A DNA stretch of 64,000 bases from Phycomyces nitens (lineage: Eukaryota; Mucoromycota; Mucoromycetes; Mucorales; Phycomycetaceae): NCBI GenBank assembly GCA_022702545.1, contig JAHRBC010000001.1:2108001-2172000 (forward strand). The letters run 5' to 3'. The notes below the pieces were generated by a model. That model ran no database searches, was not told where the DNA came from, and saw nothing but the letters and a program-made list of their open reading frames with translations. Below, one piece after another: positions 12,894-23,573 of this stretch (its first letter is position 1; each line of letters opens with the position of its first letter). The position numbers and the translations under genes are program-made.

Positions 12894-13705
12894 GCTAAAG
12901 TTATATGTGAGGACTGTAACAAACCCGGACATCATACAAAAAGAAGTGGTCAATGCGAACATTTTGGGTCATCATCGACTTATGGTAAATATATCTATTT
13001 ATTATGTACATACTATAGTTAGTATAAAGCATAAGAGACCTACAGAATATGAAAGGAAGGAGACAAAAAAAGCGAAAATACTGCTATCAATACGTTCGTA
13101 GAGGGACTCTGGTCTGGCCAGATAAACTTCCAGAAATTTACAACAATGAAAAGCCAACTATTGAAAAGATCTGTACCGGTTTGCTGTCAAAATACATGTC
13201 TAAGCCTGTAATGCTTGTAAGCCTGTATGCCTCTTCTAGGGCGTATATTCCCATGTTGTCTAGAATTATGAGAACAAACGAACTAACACAACAAGAGGCA
13301 CAGGGGAAACAAAAAGAGAAAAGACCAATACTTCCACGTTTGTTTTCGTTATGTCCTGTGCCTTCACTGAAGTAGAGGTTCATAACCCTCAGCCCAGACT
13401 CTATTTCAGCTTTTGCTGATATAAGGCTCCCAGTTATGTACAAAGGCAAATATGAAATGTTCAACAAGATGTTTGATTTCAAGAGACTCAAACTAAACAG
13501 GTAAGATGCTTGACAACTTGTGCCATATTTAGTACTTAAAAACTCTTACTAACCAAGTTCTTGGGCATAGTAGCTTCCAAGACCTAAAAGATCCAAACAA
13601 GAAGACATAATTTGCTTTTTCAAACGTAATCAGAACCGACGGCTACTTCACTGATTTTATCATTAACAAAGGCTCTCAAACTAGTACAAAAGACATCGCT
13701 CATTA
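12894..13705 (+). pseudogene. Decayed Fanzor (eukaryotic TnpB-like) gene, 5' part
   Basis: Translation in several frames gives blocks I associate with the N-terminal half of Fanzor proteins. There is a CCHC-like knuckle (ICEDCNKPGHHTKRSGQC, about 12903-12960). There is a block ending in RPILPRLFSLCPVPSLK (to 13374), where TAG replaces an expected Trp before RFITLSPDSISAF. There is YKGKYEMFNKMFDFKRLK (about 13440-13495), and NVIRTDGYFTDFI (about 13625-13670), matching the I-x-TDG-x-S-like block that precedes the RuvC core. The RuvC and zinc-ribbon C-terminal half seen in copy 2 is missing; the frame stops at 13705 and the element ends 300 bp later. Assignment rests on recalled family motifs and on the shared order with copy 2. 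It is certainly non-functional as protein. Confidence 0.65.
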
Positions 13706-13924
13706 ATTATGGTAAATGTCGGTAGAAAATATAACAAGGCAAAGCAAAAAACATAAAGAGGTTGCAAAGAATGATAGGAGCAAGCAAATGATACAAGAAA
13801 ATACAAAATAGGTTCATAAATTACTTGGATTATAATCATTGTTGGGATTTATATTTTTTACAGCTTAAAGTCTGCACAAACATCTCCTTTAGTCTCAAAA
13901 TTATCTCTCTCTTTTTGTTTGTCC

Positions 13925-14012
13925 AAAAAAGGTAAGCAAATTTAAAAGATTAATTTTCATTCGTCCAAAAAAAAACCAACTAACATCGTCTCAATCTCAA
14001 GTAGAAACACTG
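13925..14012 (+). ncRNA. Conserved 3' end of the Fanzor element (candidate guide-RNA region, copy 1)
   Basis: About 88 bp ending at the TIR tip are nearly the same as the end of copy 2 on the Fanzor 3' side: AAAAAAGGTAAGCAAATT, then TTAATTTT, GTCC, CCAAC and the TIR. Known Fanzor and TnpB loci encode their omega RNA at this position, overlapping the element end. The sequence match is seen; RNA identity is inference. Confidence 0.3.
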
Positions 14013-14136
14013 TAATTCACTGGATTTGATTCGTCACTCAGATTAGAAACCTTTATTTTATTTTATTTATGTATAATTGTATTTTTAATTTGATTTTACT
14101 CTACAGCCATTTTCAACTCCATTTTCCTGGCTCAAA

Positions 14137-14942
14137 ATGTACCGTGAACTAGGTCTTCTTGCTGTGCTTTTTCTGCCTATATTTCTGGCCTTCTTCTATC
14201 GGTCCCAGACCTTGGCTCCACAAGACACTGCAAAAAAACCCAAAAAGAAGTCTAAATCAAAAAAGAAGAAGAATGAAAAAGTGGTAGATGCCGAAGTCCC
14301 AAAGTCATCCAATGATGCCAAAAAAGACAAACACAAAAACAAGCCAAAAGTTCAACAGGCGCCATTGCCAAGCACGGCCCCCGTGCAAGAGCCACCCAAA
14401 GCAATCCCAGTAAAGATACAAAAGCCAAAGGAAATAGAGATTGATGAACACATGGATCATACACCTCGTTATGCTCGTGTTCTGCGTATCAAAACAGAAG
14501 AAGAAGAGGAATCGTTTGGAGCAGTTCCTCTGGAAGATGGTTGGAGCAGACAATCAGGCAAGAGAGAGATAATTAGTGTATATATTAATAATATCTGTAA
14601 TTACCATTTAAATGAATGTAAAAAAAAATTAATTGTCAGTGCTAATTAGTCCGTCCCCGTACGTCTGCCAGTACTACTACTACTCCTGAACCATTAACCA
14701 AAAAGCAGCGTGAGAATATGGCTCGGGCAGCAAAGCGTAAAGAAGAAAAGGAATCTCAAGAAGCATTGCAAGCCGCAAGACTACGCCGCCACAAACAGCA
14801 GTTGGATCGTGAAAAGATCAATGCGTTTTATAGTTCTGGACCAGGAAAAAACACGCCATGGGGAAAGAACGGAAAGGTGTCGGCCAAGGTGCCTACTTCT
14901 AGTGCTAGCTTAAACGAACATGGCCAATTGATTTGGGATTGA
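14137..14942 (+). CDS. Membrane-anchored Lys-rich protein, unknown function
   Basis: Two exons, 14137-14557 and 14650-14942, giving about 237 aa. I do not recognise the family. Residues 5-21 (ELGLLAVLFLPIFLAFF) are a single N-terminal membrane anchor. A long Lys/Pro/Ala-rich disordered stretch follows (KKPKKKSKSKKKKNEK), then an acidic patch, and a coiled-coil-prone block with MARAAKRKEEKESQEALQAA and LRRHKQQLDREKINAF. The tail is NEHGQLIWD. The intron uses a GC donor (CAG|GCAAGA) with an AG acceptor: it keeps frame and joins GWSRQS to VRPRTSAS. The GT donor further on would also keep frame but is a weak match. The layout resembles ER-membrane proteins with a basic cytosolic tail, but no role is claimed. 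Confidence 0.7.
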
Positions 14943-15094
14943 TTATTTCATTAAATGAAGATGCTACAGACACATTTTGGTTTATAGATTTGAATTGAAT
15001 GCATTTAAGAAAATAGTAATTTGACAAGGGATTTAAAAAAAGGGTTGGACTTGATTCTTCTTTGTTAGCTAGCTTTTAAGAGTTATCTGGTGAT

Positions 15095-16188
15095 TTAAGC
15101 ATCAAGGTAAAAGGGATGGGAGTAAAAGTCGCAGGACTCCTCGTGCTGGGTGGTGGTGGAGAGCTGGTAGTAGTAGGCATAGGCAGCGGCATCAGCAGCC
15201 TCGACGGTGGGAAGGGCAGACTTGATGTTGAACATGCTGTGGACAGTCTCGTTTCCAGACCAGGCATCGGAAACCTTGACGGGAACACGGGTGGCAAGAT
15301 CGACCTTGAAGAGAGAGAGAGAGTTGAAGACATCGACGGGAGAGGAAGAATCGCGCTGGATCTGGACAGCAGAGACGGCACCAGAGCTCTTGTGCTCGCC
15401 AGTGCTGGGGTTGGTGATATCGACACCAAAGCAGCCACGGTCAATGTTGGCATCCAATGCGTTGATCTGTTCATCTTCCTCGGCAGCGTTGGTGTGAGAA
15501 CCAGACTTGACCTTGAATACCTTGGACATCAAGGTACAATCAGGACCTTTAGCGTTGTGGACCCAGACACGGAACATGAACTGGGAGGGGAACTTGAGGC
15601 CCTTGACCTTGTTGACATTTACGCTGCAAATGTTGTTAGGCTTTGAATAATGGATTTTTGGAGACTTACGTGAGAGTGGCAGACTTGTTGAGCTTATAGG
15701 TTCCCTTCCAGGGAGTACCGAGGTAAGTGGGCTTGCCCTTGGAGTTGATAGAGTAGATCTAGAATTTTTTTTAAAAAGAAAAAAGAATCAAATTAATTGT
15801 GTAATCTAACAGAAAAAATCATCTCGTGTTTACATACATCGACACCGTTGATAACCTTGGCAAGAGAGTTGGGGACTCTGGCTGCAAAAGAGTTAGTTTT
15901 GGAGGGTATGAATAGCTATACTTACTGACGGTGACCTTGACCTTTTTGGGGTCAGAGAAGACCTTGTTCTTGGTGGGGGCAGAGACCTTGATACCTGTTT
16001 GGAGGTTAATATATATAATGAAATAATAACAACAATAATAGTAGTAACAATAATAGGCAAATAATTAGTGACTTGCCTCCACAGAACTTCTTGGTGGCAG
16101 CATCGATTTCATCCTGGAGACTATCGGCCTGGACAAGGGTGGCCGAGAACATGACGATGGCGCAGGAGAGGATCAATGACAGCTTCAT
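15095..16188 (-). CDS. Secreted protein of unknown function (280 aa)
   Basis: Five exons on the minus strand: 16188-16077, 15994-15926, 15881-15838, 15758-15670, 15623-15095. The first 21 residues (MKLSLILSCAIVMFSATLVQA) are a textbook signal peptide. The mature part has three Cys (KKFCGG, GPDCTLM, DRGCFGV) plus one near the C terminus (ESCDFYSHPFYLDA), Tyr/Trp-rich strands such as TYLGTPWKGTYKLNKS, and is rich in Ser, Thr and Val, which suggests a beta-rich extracellular protein. Intron 1 (15995-16076) begins GCAAGT, a GC-AG intron, and joins KFCGG to IKVSAPTKNK. Codon use is strongly C-ending, unlike flanking genes, which suggests high expression. No catalytic motif is seen; it could be a wall or host-interface protein. 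Confidence 0.8.
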
Positions 16189-16261
16189 GGTGGTGATATG
16201 AGAAGAAAGGAAGAAAGAGAGGTAAAGTCGGATGAGTCGGGTTCCTTGGTTATTTGATATT

Positions 16262-16273
16262 CGCTATTTTTAT
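16262..16273 (-). promoter_or_regulatory. Probable TATA element of the secreted-protein gene
   Basis: GATAAAAATAGC on the minus strand, about 80 bp upstream of the ATG at 16188, at the same spacing as the TATA box of the secreted-peptide gene at the start of the window. Confidence 0.35.
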
Positions 16274-16510
16274 CCCAACGTGCTCTAATGTTCTACAGGC
16301 CCAACCCACTTTCATTCTAAAATCAACTCCGAATAAGTGCAAAAGAGAGAGAGAGAGAATACTGAGATGGATTGTATTTTTGTAATTAGCCAAAAGGACC
16401 ATTGAGATTAAATAATATATATATATATATATATGTATATGTATATATATAATAAATAATAAAAATAAATAATAAAAATAATTATAGAAATATATATATA
16501 TATTACTCTT

Positions 16511-18955
16511 TCACACTTCTGAAATCAACCAGAGTCCATAGCACAACAAGGCCTGCTTCTTGGCAGAGGCTATCAAGAGGTTCATATGGCACTTTTCCTC
16601 GGGCCTAAATGAGATTCCAATCGTATTCCAGTCCGCAAGCTGAATGAGGTGCGGTTCACGGCAGACCTTTCGAATATATTCCTTGGTACGGGTATTCAAA
16701 TACAGCGCAATGTCGGGATAGTTGTAATCTTCCTTGGTAACACCATACAGCTTTTGTACATAGAACCAAATTGCATGTCTTAAAGGAGACGTATCAACTG
16801 CCCCGTCTGCGACTGGGTGGAAAATACTAGCAGAAAGAAATCAGTTTAGCTTCAATCATTGTTTCCCATTTACCTCCAGTCCGTGATACTCAGGGCCTCA
16901 TTAAACTCATCGTCCAGGTCATCGCCAATCCCCGGTAAGAAGTGGTTGACGAGATCACAGCCATGGTCTTCCCAGCAGTATTCTCCCAGCATGAACTCGC
17001 CATATTCTGGGTGGTCAGACTCAAACTCTTCCTGGTAGACCTCGCTTGGTTCTCCCGAGTCAGAGAAACGACCGAGATCTTCATAGACTATATTGGCCTG
17101 ATGAGGCTCCATATCGTTGGTCGTAATGGTCAAATTGGGCTTTACTATTTGGGTAAAAAGGTAAAAATAGGCTTCTGAATATTTTATTACATACTTTGGC
17201 AACTTACAAGGTGGGGTAACTTTTGATGAGCTATCCTGTAGCTCACCCATCTGCAACTTCTCGAGACTCTCCTGGAGCTCTTCTTTCAGGGCAGTGTCTT
17301 TGGTGGATTTGAGGATCGAGATAAGTTTATCTGTCCGAAGTCTGTCTTGCTCAGTCTGATCGTCCTCCTCGGTGCCCGGTAGTGATGGCGACGAAGAGTC
17401 CGACGGCGATCCATCATGCCAGCCAGTGGCAGAAGATGCAGCTCCCCGTGCCTCGCGTTCTTCCGAGCGACCCAGTGCTGGACATCTCTGGTCCAGCTCA
17501 TGTTCTACTCCATCGAGCCGGACATGCCCCCGGGTCATATACCCTCCGCGCATGTCTAGTTCCGGGGTAATGCCACATCCCATCACAAAACTGCTCAACC
17601 CTAGAAACGTAGAGATGACCAGGATTGCCTGCACCAATTCACCCTTGGACCACTGCTGTCCTAGCGAAGAGCCTGATGGACTCATCAACTCTGCAAAGTC
17701 ATCGCTATTCAGCCTCCATGGCTGGCGTGCCATCTTTTGTACCAGGCCCACAAGCTTCCTGAGCTTGAGAGGGCACGAACTAGTTCCATTTAGCCACAGA
17801 GGATCCCCTCCTGCCTGCAGGAAGTCCAATGTGAGGATAGATACTAGGTACTGGCACTGCTGCTCAGCAGCCGTCTTTTTTCCAGAGGTGTTGGTTAGTG
17901 TCTTGAACACAACTTTGAATATTTACACACCATAATGCCAAGGTAACACTTCCATGTCCGGTGAAGTGGACCGATGGCTGTCTTGACTGTTTTGGTGTAC
18001 GTCACATTAAATATTTCATAAAAGGTAGGAAAGAAGACCATGAGTCGAAAGAGGTTCGGCAGACGTCCTTCGTCGACAAACGTCTTGACCATCAGTTGGC
18101 GCACATACTCATCCGCAGGCCTTCCAATCTCTTCACCATCCAAAGGTCTTTGGGCTCTAAACTGAGATCGTACAAAATCAAAGGGCTCGTCCATCCCGTC
18201 CGACTCTGCCTCATGCGACCACGGCGAAAAAGATAGATTGGCCGGACGCGGGTAACTGACGAGTGGGTATGAGCTGGTGGACTCGAGCGAAAAAATGGCA
18301 TCCAGTCCAATAAATGACGATGGCGAAGGGTAACTGGCCCGAGGGGCTGGAATAAGAGTATCCTACAAAACTATTGAGTATGTATACATATAGTATTGAG
18401 CCCAATCTATAGGAGCTTTACATTTGTAATTTGAAGGAATTCCTGGCATGCTTGTCGGACATCGCCAAATGGGCAAGTCAGGGAGAGTCGGAGCATGGTC
18501 AGCAAGAGGTACTGCAACTGTTCGTCTGTACCTCCGTCGTCGTCTTCTTCTTCCTTACGCATCTCTTCGCGGGTCTGGTCGGTTGTGGGATGTTCGACCG
18601 GCGATAGATCGGCCGCAAGAGGTGAAAAGGGCGACCGAGCCACGCGCATAAAGGACTTTACTACTTGGATAATCTTCTCGAGAGCCTCTCTTCGTTCTCC
18701 AACCGATTCCACCTGAAGGTTCTTAAAGAGTGCTATTCGAAGACGGGATGACTGTAGCTGGCGTGCACGGGTGTCTCGGGCTATTTGAGCGTATTTGTAA
18801 AGGTGTGGTGCATGCGAGTGGGATATACAAAAGTATGGTCATGTCAATAAAAGAAAGTGTCTTTTTTTTGGGGGGGCACTATTATGCTGAGTGCTTGGTT
18901 GTTATTAACCTTGGTCTTCTACACCGTAATTGTCATGAAGTTGATCTTGGCTCAT
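16511..18955 (-). CDS. Sestrin homologue (696 aa)
   Basis: Six exons: 18955-18910, 18780-18422, 18362-17931, 17874-17208, 17144-16874, 16826-16511. Sestrins regulate TORC1 through GATOR2; animal SESN2 binds leucine. Family segments appear in order: GPLHRTWKCYLGIM then EQQCQYLV (Cys286, at the position of the alkylhydroperoxidase-type Cys), DFLQAGGDPLWL, LKLRKLVGLVQKMARQPWRL, WSKGELVQAILVISTF and FVMGCGI. These are followed by the C-terminal EYCWEDHGCDLVNHFLPG, TSPLRHAIWFYVQKLYG, EDYNYPDIA and EEKCHMNLLIASAKKQALL. Compared with recalled SESN2 leucine contacts, Arg608 (R390), Trp658 (W444), Glu669 (E451), His672 (H454) and Thr604 (T386) appear kept, while the T374/T377 lid is not evident. It is about 200 aa longer than animal sestrins, through an acidic linker (residues about 350-460) and an N-terminal extension. 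Intron 4 (63 nt, GTAAGT/TAG) keeps frame if retained. Confidence 0.88.
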
Positions 18956-21886
18956 TGGGATCTGATCGATAGTCCAAAAGTGACAGGTTGATAAGATAAA
19001 AATAATAGCAAAAAATATATATATATTTATATATATATAGCTGTAAATAGATGTTTGTGTATATATAACTATATATGTATATATTTATGTATATATATAT
19101 TTATATATATATAAATATTATATGGTCTCAATATTAAAAGGAAGGAAGAAGTATAGAGTAGGAGAAGAAGAAGAAGAGGAAAAAGAGTCAAGGATGAAAG
19201 AAAATACCCTTTTTTATACTTTAAGAATGAGTAATTTTTTTATAAAAATAAAAATAAAATAAAATAAAATAAAAAAAGGGGGGGGAGGTCTTTAGAAAGC
19301 AAAGAATAAAGGAGGAATAAAAATATATATAAATATAAAAAAAGGTGGGAAATCACAAAGTGCCATGAGAATGCTTCTACATTATTAGAGCGCCTATTGA
19401 ATTATAAGCACATATCAACCTTTAAAGAGTAATGGTTTTGCATATAAAGTCACCCCGCTTAAAACTCCGTGAGAGTTGTCTGACAGTAAAATTCTAAAGG
19501 GTGATTGATAGTATCCAAAAAGGCCATTTTTTATTTTTGATTGTTTCTAACCTTTTGATTTGCAAAGAACAAAGGCTACCTTGTGTAAACAGGGCATGTT
19601 TGTATATATAATCCATTATTCAATATATAGCAATAATCAAAGAAAATGGAACAATAATCTAATTGAGTTCAATGTCGTACTACTGTACTTTGAATACAAA
19701 ATTCCAGGATAATCCTCACATTGGAACCATGTATTCTGTAGTATTGATATGCCTTATAATACACTACAGAATATACGTATATTTAAACGGCTTTATTACC
19801 TCTGAGTACATTAAACACTAGAGTCGGCTCATAAATAGAATCTCTAAACCCTTGCTGATTCTAATACAAAAGCTCCAATGGTCAATAATAGCCTTGATCC
19901 ATGATGTAATAGGATAACTCTATGGTGAATATAGAGGCACCAATAGTCTTTCATGTACTTTATACTCTTTTTATTTCTAGCAAATCATTACAGAAAATAC
20001 ACACACATCATTAATAATCTAGATGACACAACATTCATTTAAACATCTTGAAAAATAAATACCAGCAACAATTAGTCTAAAAAATCTGAGTACAAGATTC
20101 AATTCAATATTCAAAAAAGCTTATTATTTATATAAAACTGTCCTTATTTACTTTTATGTTCCTTACTTGTTGTACATATAGATTCAAATGTAACCTTATT
20201 CCCATGACCGTAGAGGCACTTGTTAAAAGGGCACTGATCTCTACAGTCCAAATCAATTGATCATACGATAAAACCCTCAAAGCATTTCATGGTTTAGTGT
20301 AAATAGGAGAGAACTGAATGATAGAGTCCATTGATATTTATCCATGAACCCTAGTCATCATAATAGTTTTATATTCTTCATTAGATACTTTTTTTTTGTT
20401 GGTCAAGTATTTTACTTTATTCATGCCACACCATATGCAATGGCGTCCTTTTGCAGAAACCCTCAAGTATTTGCTTTGTATTCTAACCATCTTTTATATA
20501 TATATATGTATATATAAATGTATTACATTCTATTTGACTCCAAACTATTCAATATGTTTGCAGTGCTTATGGACCTGGAAATTTATTTAGTGTGGTCCAG
20601 GAGCCCTCTTTTGACCCATACTCTTTCATGTCCCTAGAACCTCGTGTTTTCCAATGCTGTCTATGTGCTTGATGGTTATTTGTACCTCTTAGAGTGCATA
20701 TTTAATTATTGTTTCATCCATTGGTATTATTTTAAAATCTAATGCTAGCTAATCTCTAGGAACCTGTGTTCCTGTCTTGTTTTTATAGTATACATGACCC
20801 TCTCTTTGTTTGGCAAACCACAATGTAGAGCTCTTGATACACAAAAGGCCAAGTTATAAATTACAATGTCCTTTGTGGCTAGACACATAGCTTTTGCTAT
20901 AGTATCAAGTATCTCGAAGAATATGTGTAAACTCAATAAATGGTCGTCTCTGAACCTTGTCTTTATTTATTTTATGTTTTTATCAGGCAAAATCAATTTT
21001 AATATCCCATCTTTAACCAAAATCCCAAGTCTTTATATATGATGACTCTTGGGTCATAAAATGTAGGAAACTATCCTTGACATGTAGCTACAAACTCTGG
21101 TCTACGTAGTGCCACTAATAAGTATAGTGTTTTACAGAATGAGCCGTCGAAGCTTTATTGGCTTCTGGATATGGTATAAGTATTGATATGAATTTTGCCA
21201 TTTCAGTTTCTGTACCATAGGGTATATTCCTGGTTCCAATTCATCAATTATGAATTTTATTTTTATTTTTATCCTGATGGTTTTTTTTTGGTACCCAATA
21301 CAATCATGGGCTAGAAAAAAATGCCTATTGCTACTATTGATGTATCTTTAATCTCTGACTAGCTAAAACGTACAAGATGGTGTTTCTTTCCGTATATAGT
21401 ACTCCTACGTAAATTGCATGTTGATTAACAATGCAAAGTAAAATATCGTCGTAAATGATCATCTGTAGAGATATCAGATAGTGCATGATATCATTCTTAT
21501 CAAAAAGAAGTAGGCAGGTACATCATATTTACGAATTATTTTCTTCTAGACAACCAAACTCTCGTCATTTGTATTTGTATTATGCTTTATTTAGTCTTTA
21601 TAATATATATATATATATATAGCACAGCCACATTATACTGGACAGAATATAGAGGCAATAGATACGATTTGCAAAACAATCTTGGAAATAATCTTGGAAA
21701 TACTAATAATAACAGCAAATAAAGAATAGAAATTTATAATGGTTCTAATGATACTAATAAAGTAGATGATTACAAGGTACAATATATAATTGCATATAAA
21801 AAATACTTTATAAAGGACTGTAGTAAAGTGATTAATTGTTTAATAACTGCAAACAGACTTGATTCTCTTGATACGAGTAATGGATA
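18956..21886. other. AT-rich intergenic DNA with microsatellites
   Basis: TA-rich runs at about 19013-19130, an (AAAAT)n run near 19238-19276 with a G8 tract, and a TA run at 21603-21621. Purine-rich leader-like sequence lies near 19140-19200, upstream of the sestrin start. Open frames are short and unlike any family I know. No gene is called. Confidence 0.45.
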
Positions 21887-21888
21887 TA

Positions 21889-21978
21889 CAGTATTTCTAC
21901 TTGATATTGAGACGATGTTGGTTTTTCTTAGACGGACCAAAATTAATTTTTAGACAATTTGTTTACCTTTTTTTTTTG
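21889..21978 (-). ncRNA. Conserved 3' end of the Fanzor element (candidate guide-RNA region, copy 2)
   Basis: Read on the minus strand this is AAAAAAGGTAAACAAATT ... TTAATTTT ... GTCCGTC ... CCAACATCGTCTC, collinear with 13925-14012 of copy 1 although the coding parts of the two copies scarcely overlap. Position at the Fanzor 3' side and overlap with the TIR match where omega RNAs lie in described loci. No structure was computed. Confidence 0.3.
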
Positions 21979-22130
21979 TATAAAATAAAAAAAATTAGGT
22001 TTAAGAATAGAGATTTATGTTTAGATCTATTTACCTGTAATTATCTTAATCCTTTTTAAAAAAAGAAGCCGTGTTTGTTACGGCAATATCTGTTTTGTTT
22101 GAGGACTATTGTTGAGTTCAACTGTTTAGT

Positions 22131-23210
22131 TCAACTGTTTTCTTGATCCTTTTTATTTGGTTTGAAAACTTCTGATCTTCTTTGGCCCATCCAAATGCTT
22201 CTTGCGACCGTCACCATGTTAATAACAGCATTCACATCGCGTTGTCATAGCTTGCCACATTTTGCACAATAGAGAACGCTGTAACCTTTGAAGTCGGAGG
22301 CTTTAATGATATCCAGATCACCAAAACATAGGCTGTATGTTTTCGACGTTTTGAATTCGTCGATTGTTACAACAACCAACTCGCCATCAACTTCACGTTT
22401 CTTTAATGTTCTGTAAAATTATCCCACAACACCACTCCAGAGTCCCTTGAGCTTCATGATATCCTTGTTGAACATACCAGCAAACACAACCAATGGGACC
22501 TTTTTTCTTGTCCTGGCTAAAAGGAAGGGACTTCCATTTCGTTGACATTTCAAAAAATATTAAAATCTATTGAAAAAAGAGTGGTTACTTACTTGTTTTT
22601 GTCAGTGGTTGCTGGCTGCCTTTTTTCTTCTTCTTCTTCATCATCATTCTCCTTCTTTGTCTCCTGGTCTTCTTGTCCCGTCTTGATCTGTTGTATATTT
22701 CAGTGCCATGCGTCAAGATGTTTACTAGTTGTTCTGGGGCCCTTTGGGAACCTTGATAGAGATTAAATCTATCTTTGGTGGTATCTTGATTGTAAATTCT
22801 GAACATAACGTCTAAGTGTGTAAGAATACTCTTGATGTATTCTGCAAACTTTGTAATACTCGACATTTTGCTTGACGGCAGATTTCTCTCTAGCGATCCT
22901 ATGCCAGACTCTTTTTTCCCCTTTCTTCCAATTGCACTGCAAAGTTTGTAGCATCCGTAACGTGTTGATATTCATTCCTAGGGCAGTAAATATTGATTTT
23001 CTTTCTGGATCACTAGAAGTTTGGGTATATATCTCATCAATTTCAGACATGGTAAAGTCATTAAGCTTCAACTCGAGACTTTGGTAAGAAGAGCCATAAC
23101 CAATTTGACGTCGTTTGTAAAAAAGAGAGAATCAAGTGAGAGACCATCGGTGTGGAGGAGATATCCAAATAGTATATTGTTGTGTCTATTTGGAATTAAA
23201 CAAGTGCTAA
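22131..23210 (-). pseudogene. Decayed Fanzor (TnpB-like RNA-guided nuclease) gene, 3' two thirds
   Basis: In order on the minus strand: LLHTDGLSLDSLFF (about 23160-23110); DPERKSIFTALG (about 23010-22970), which fits the RuvC-I block DPGxxxxxTA with Gly changed to Glu; a frameshift near 22870; then KFAEYIKSILTHLDVMF and a basic helix (SRRDKKTRRQRRRMMMKK) ending near 22610; a probable intron; VFAGMFNKD ... GLWSGVVG, a stop, FYRTLKKRE; then VVVTIDEFKTSKTYSLC (about 22380-22325), YCAKCGK, a stop in place of Trp, and QRDVNAVINMV (about 22240-22205). TSKT-x2-C ... CxxC ... RDVNAxxN is the zinc-ribbon/RuvC-III signature of the TnpB family. Tyr sits where the first zinc Cys is expected. Frame ends at TGA 22131-22133. 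Two stops and a frameshift make it a pseudogene. Confidence 0.75.
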
Positions 23211-23242
23211 ATACATTTCAAAAAAAGTTATAGCTATTATGA

Positions 23243-23573
23243 AGAGATACTTAGAAGGTATATCGGATTGCTCTGCTGCCTGTGTTACTGACAGTCCTTG
23301 TTGGATTATTCAAATAAACATTTCGATTCGATCTTGTCCATATTTCTTATACTTTCTAGTAGAAACAATAGGGACTTGCCGAGCATCTTTAATCGTATTG
23401 TCCATTACCTCTATTATTGTTGATTGAGGTTTAATATTTGTGTCGAAATTAATAAGGATAAAAGATTGGCATTTTCGATGAGTATATTATCATATTTCTT
23501 AATAACACTGTCATTAAAGACTAGAAGCGATTCTTCTTTAGGGTTATAATGAATAAAGTCCATTTTTTTTAGA
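23243..23573 (-). pseudogene. N-terminal remnant of the element's transposase (HTH domain)
   Basis: Starting at an ATG (23573) is MDFIHYNPKEESLLVFND, then after one frameshift IKDARQVPIVSTRKYKKY, GQDRIEMFI, a TGA, and IIQQGLSVTQAAEQSDIPSK. The last block is a helix-turn-helix of the homeodomain-like type found at the N terminus of Tc1/mariner transposases. It lies in the same orientation, just upstream of the Fanzor blocks; the DDE catalytic part is gone. It suggests the intact element coded for a transposase followed by Fanzor. Confidence 0.5.

Larger units (their letters stand above)
12562..14012 (+). mobile_element. Mariner-type TIR element with Fanzor relic (copy 1)
   Basis: A 1451-bp element bounded by imperfect inverted repeats. 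The left tip CATTGTTTCTACTTGAGATT and the right tip, read inwards, CAGTGTTTCTACTTGAGATT share about 30 bp running on into GAGACGATGTTGG or GAGACGATGTTAG. TA follows the right end (14013-14014); the left flank reads TC, so the TA duplication, if there was one, has mutated. Inside is a decayed Fanzor frame on the plus strand. The same tips bound the element at 21889-23712. It is non-autonomous: I see no DDE transposase remnant in this copy. Confidence 0.8.

Noticed and set aside
15116..15646. 176-codon plus-strand frame opposite the secreted-protein gene
   Set aside because: Antisense of a strongly biased coding exon; the minus-strand frame has a signal peptide and clean introns.
17372..17935. 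187-codon plus-strand frame across the sestrin gene
   Set aside because: Antisense of the sestrin-matching exon; no family likeness of its own.
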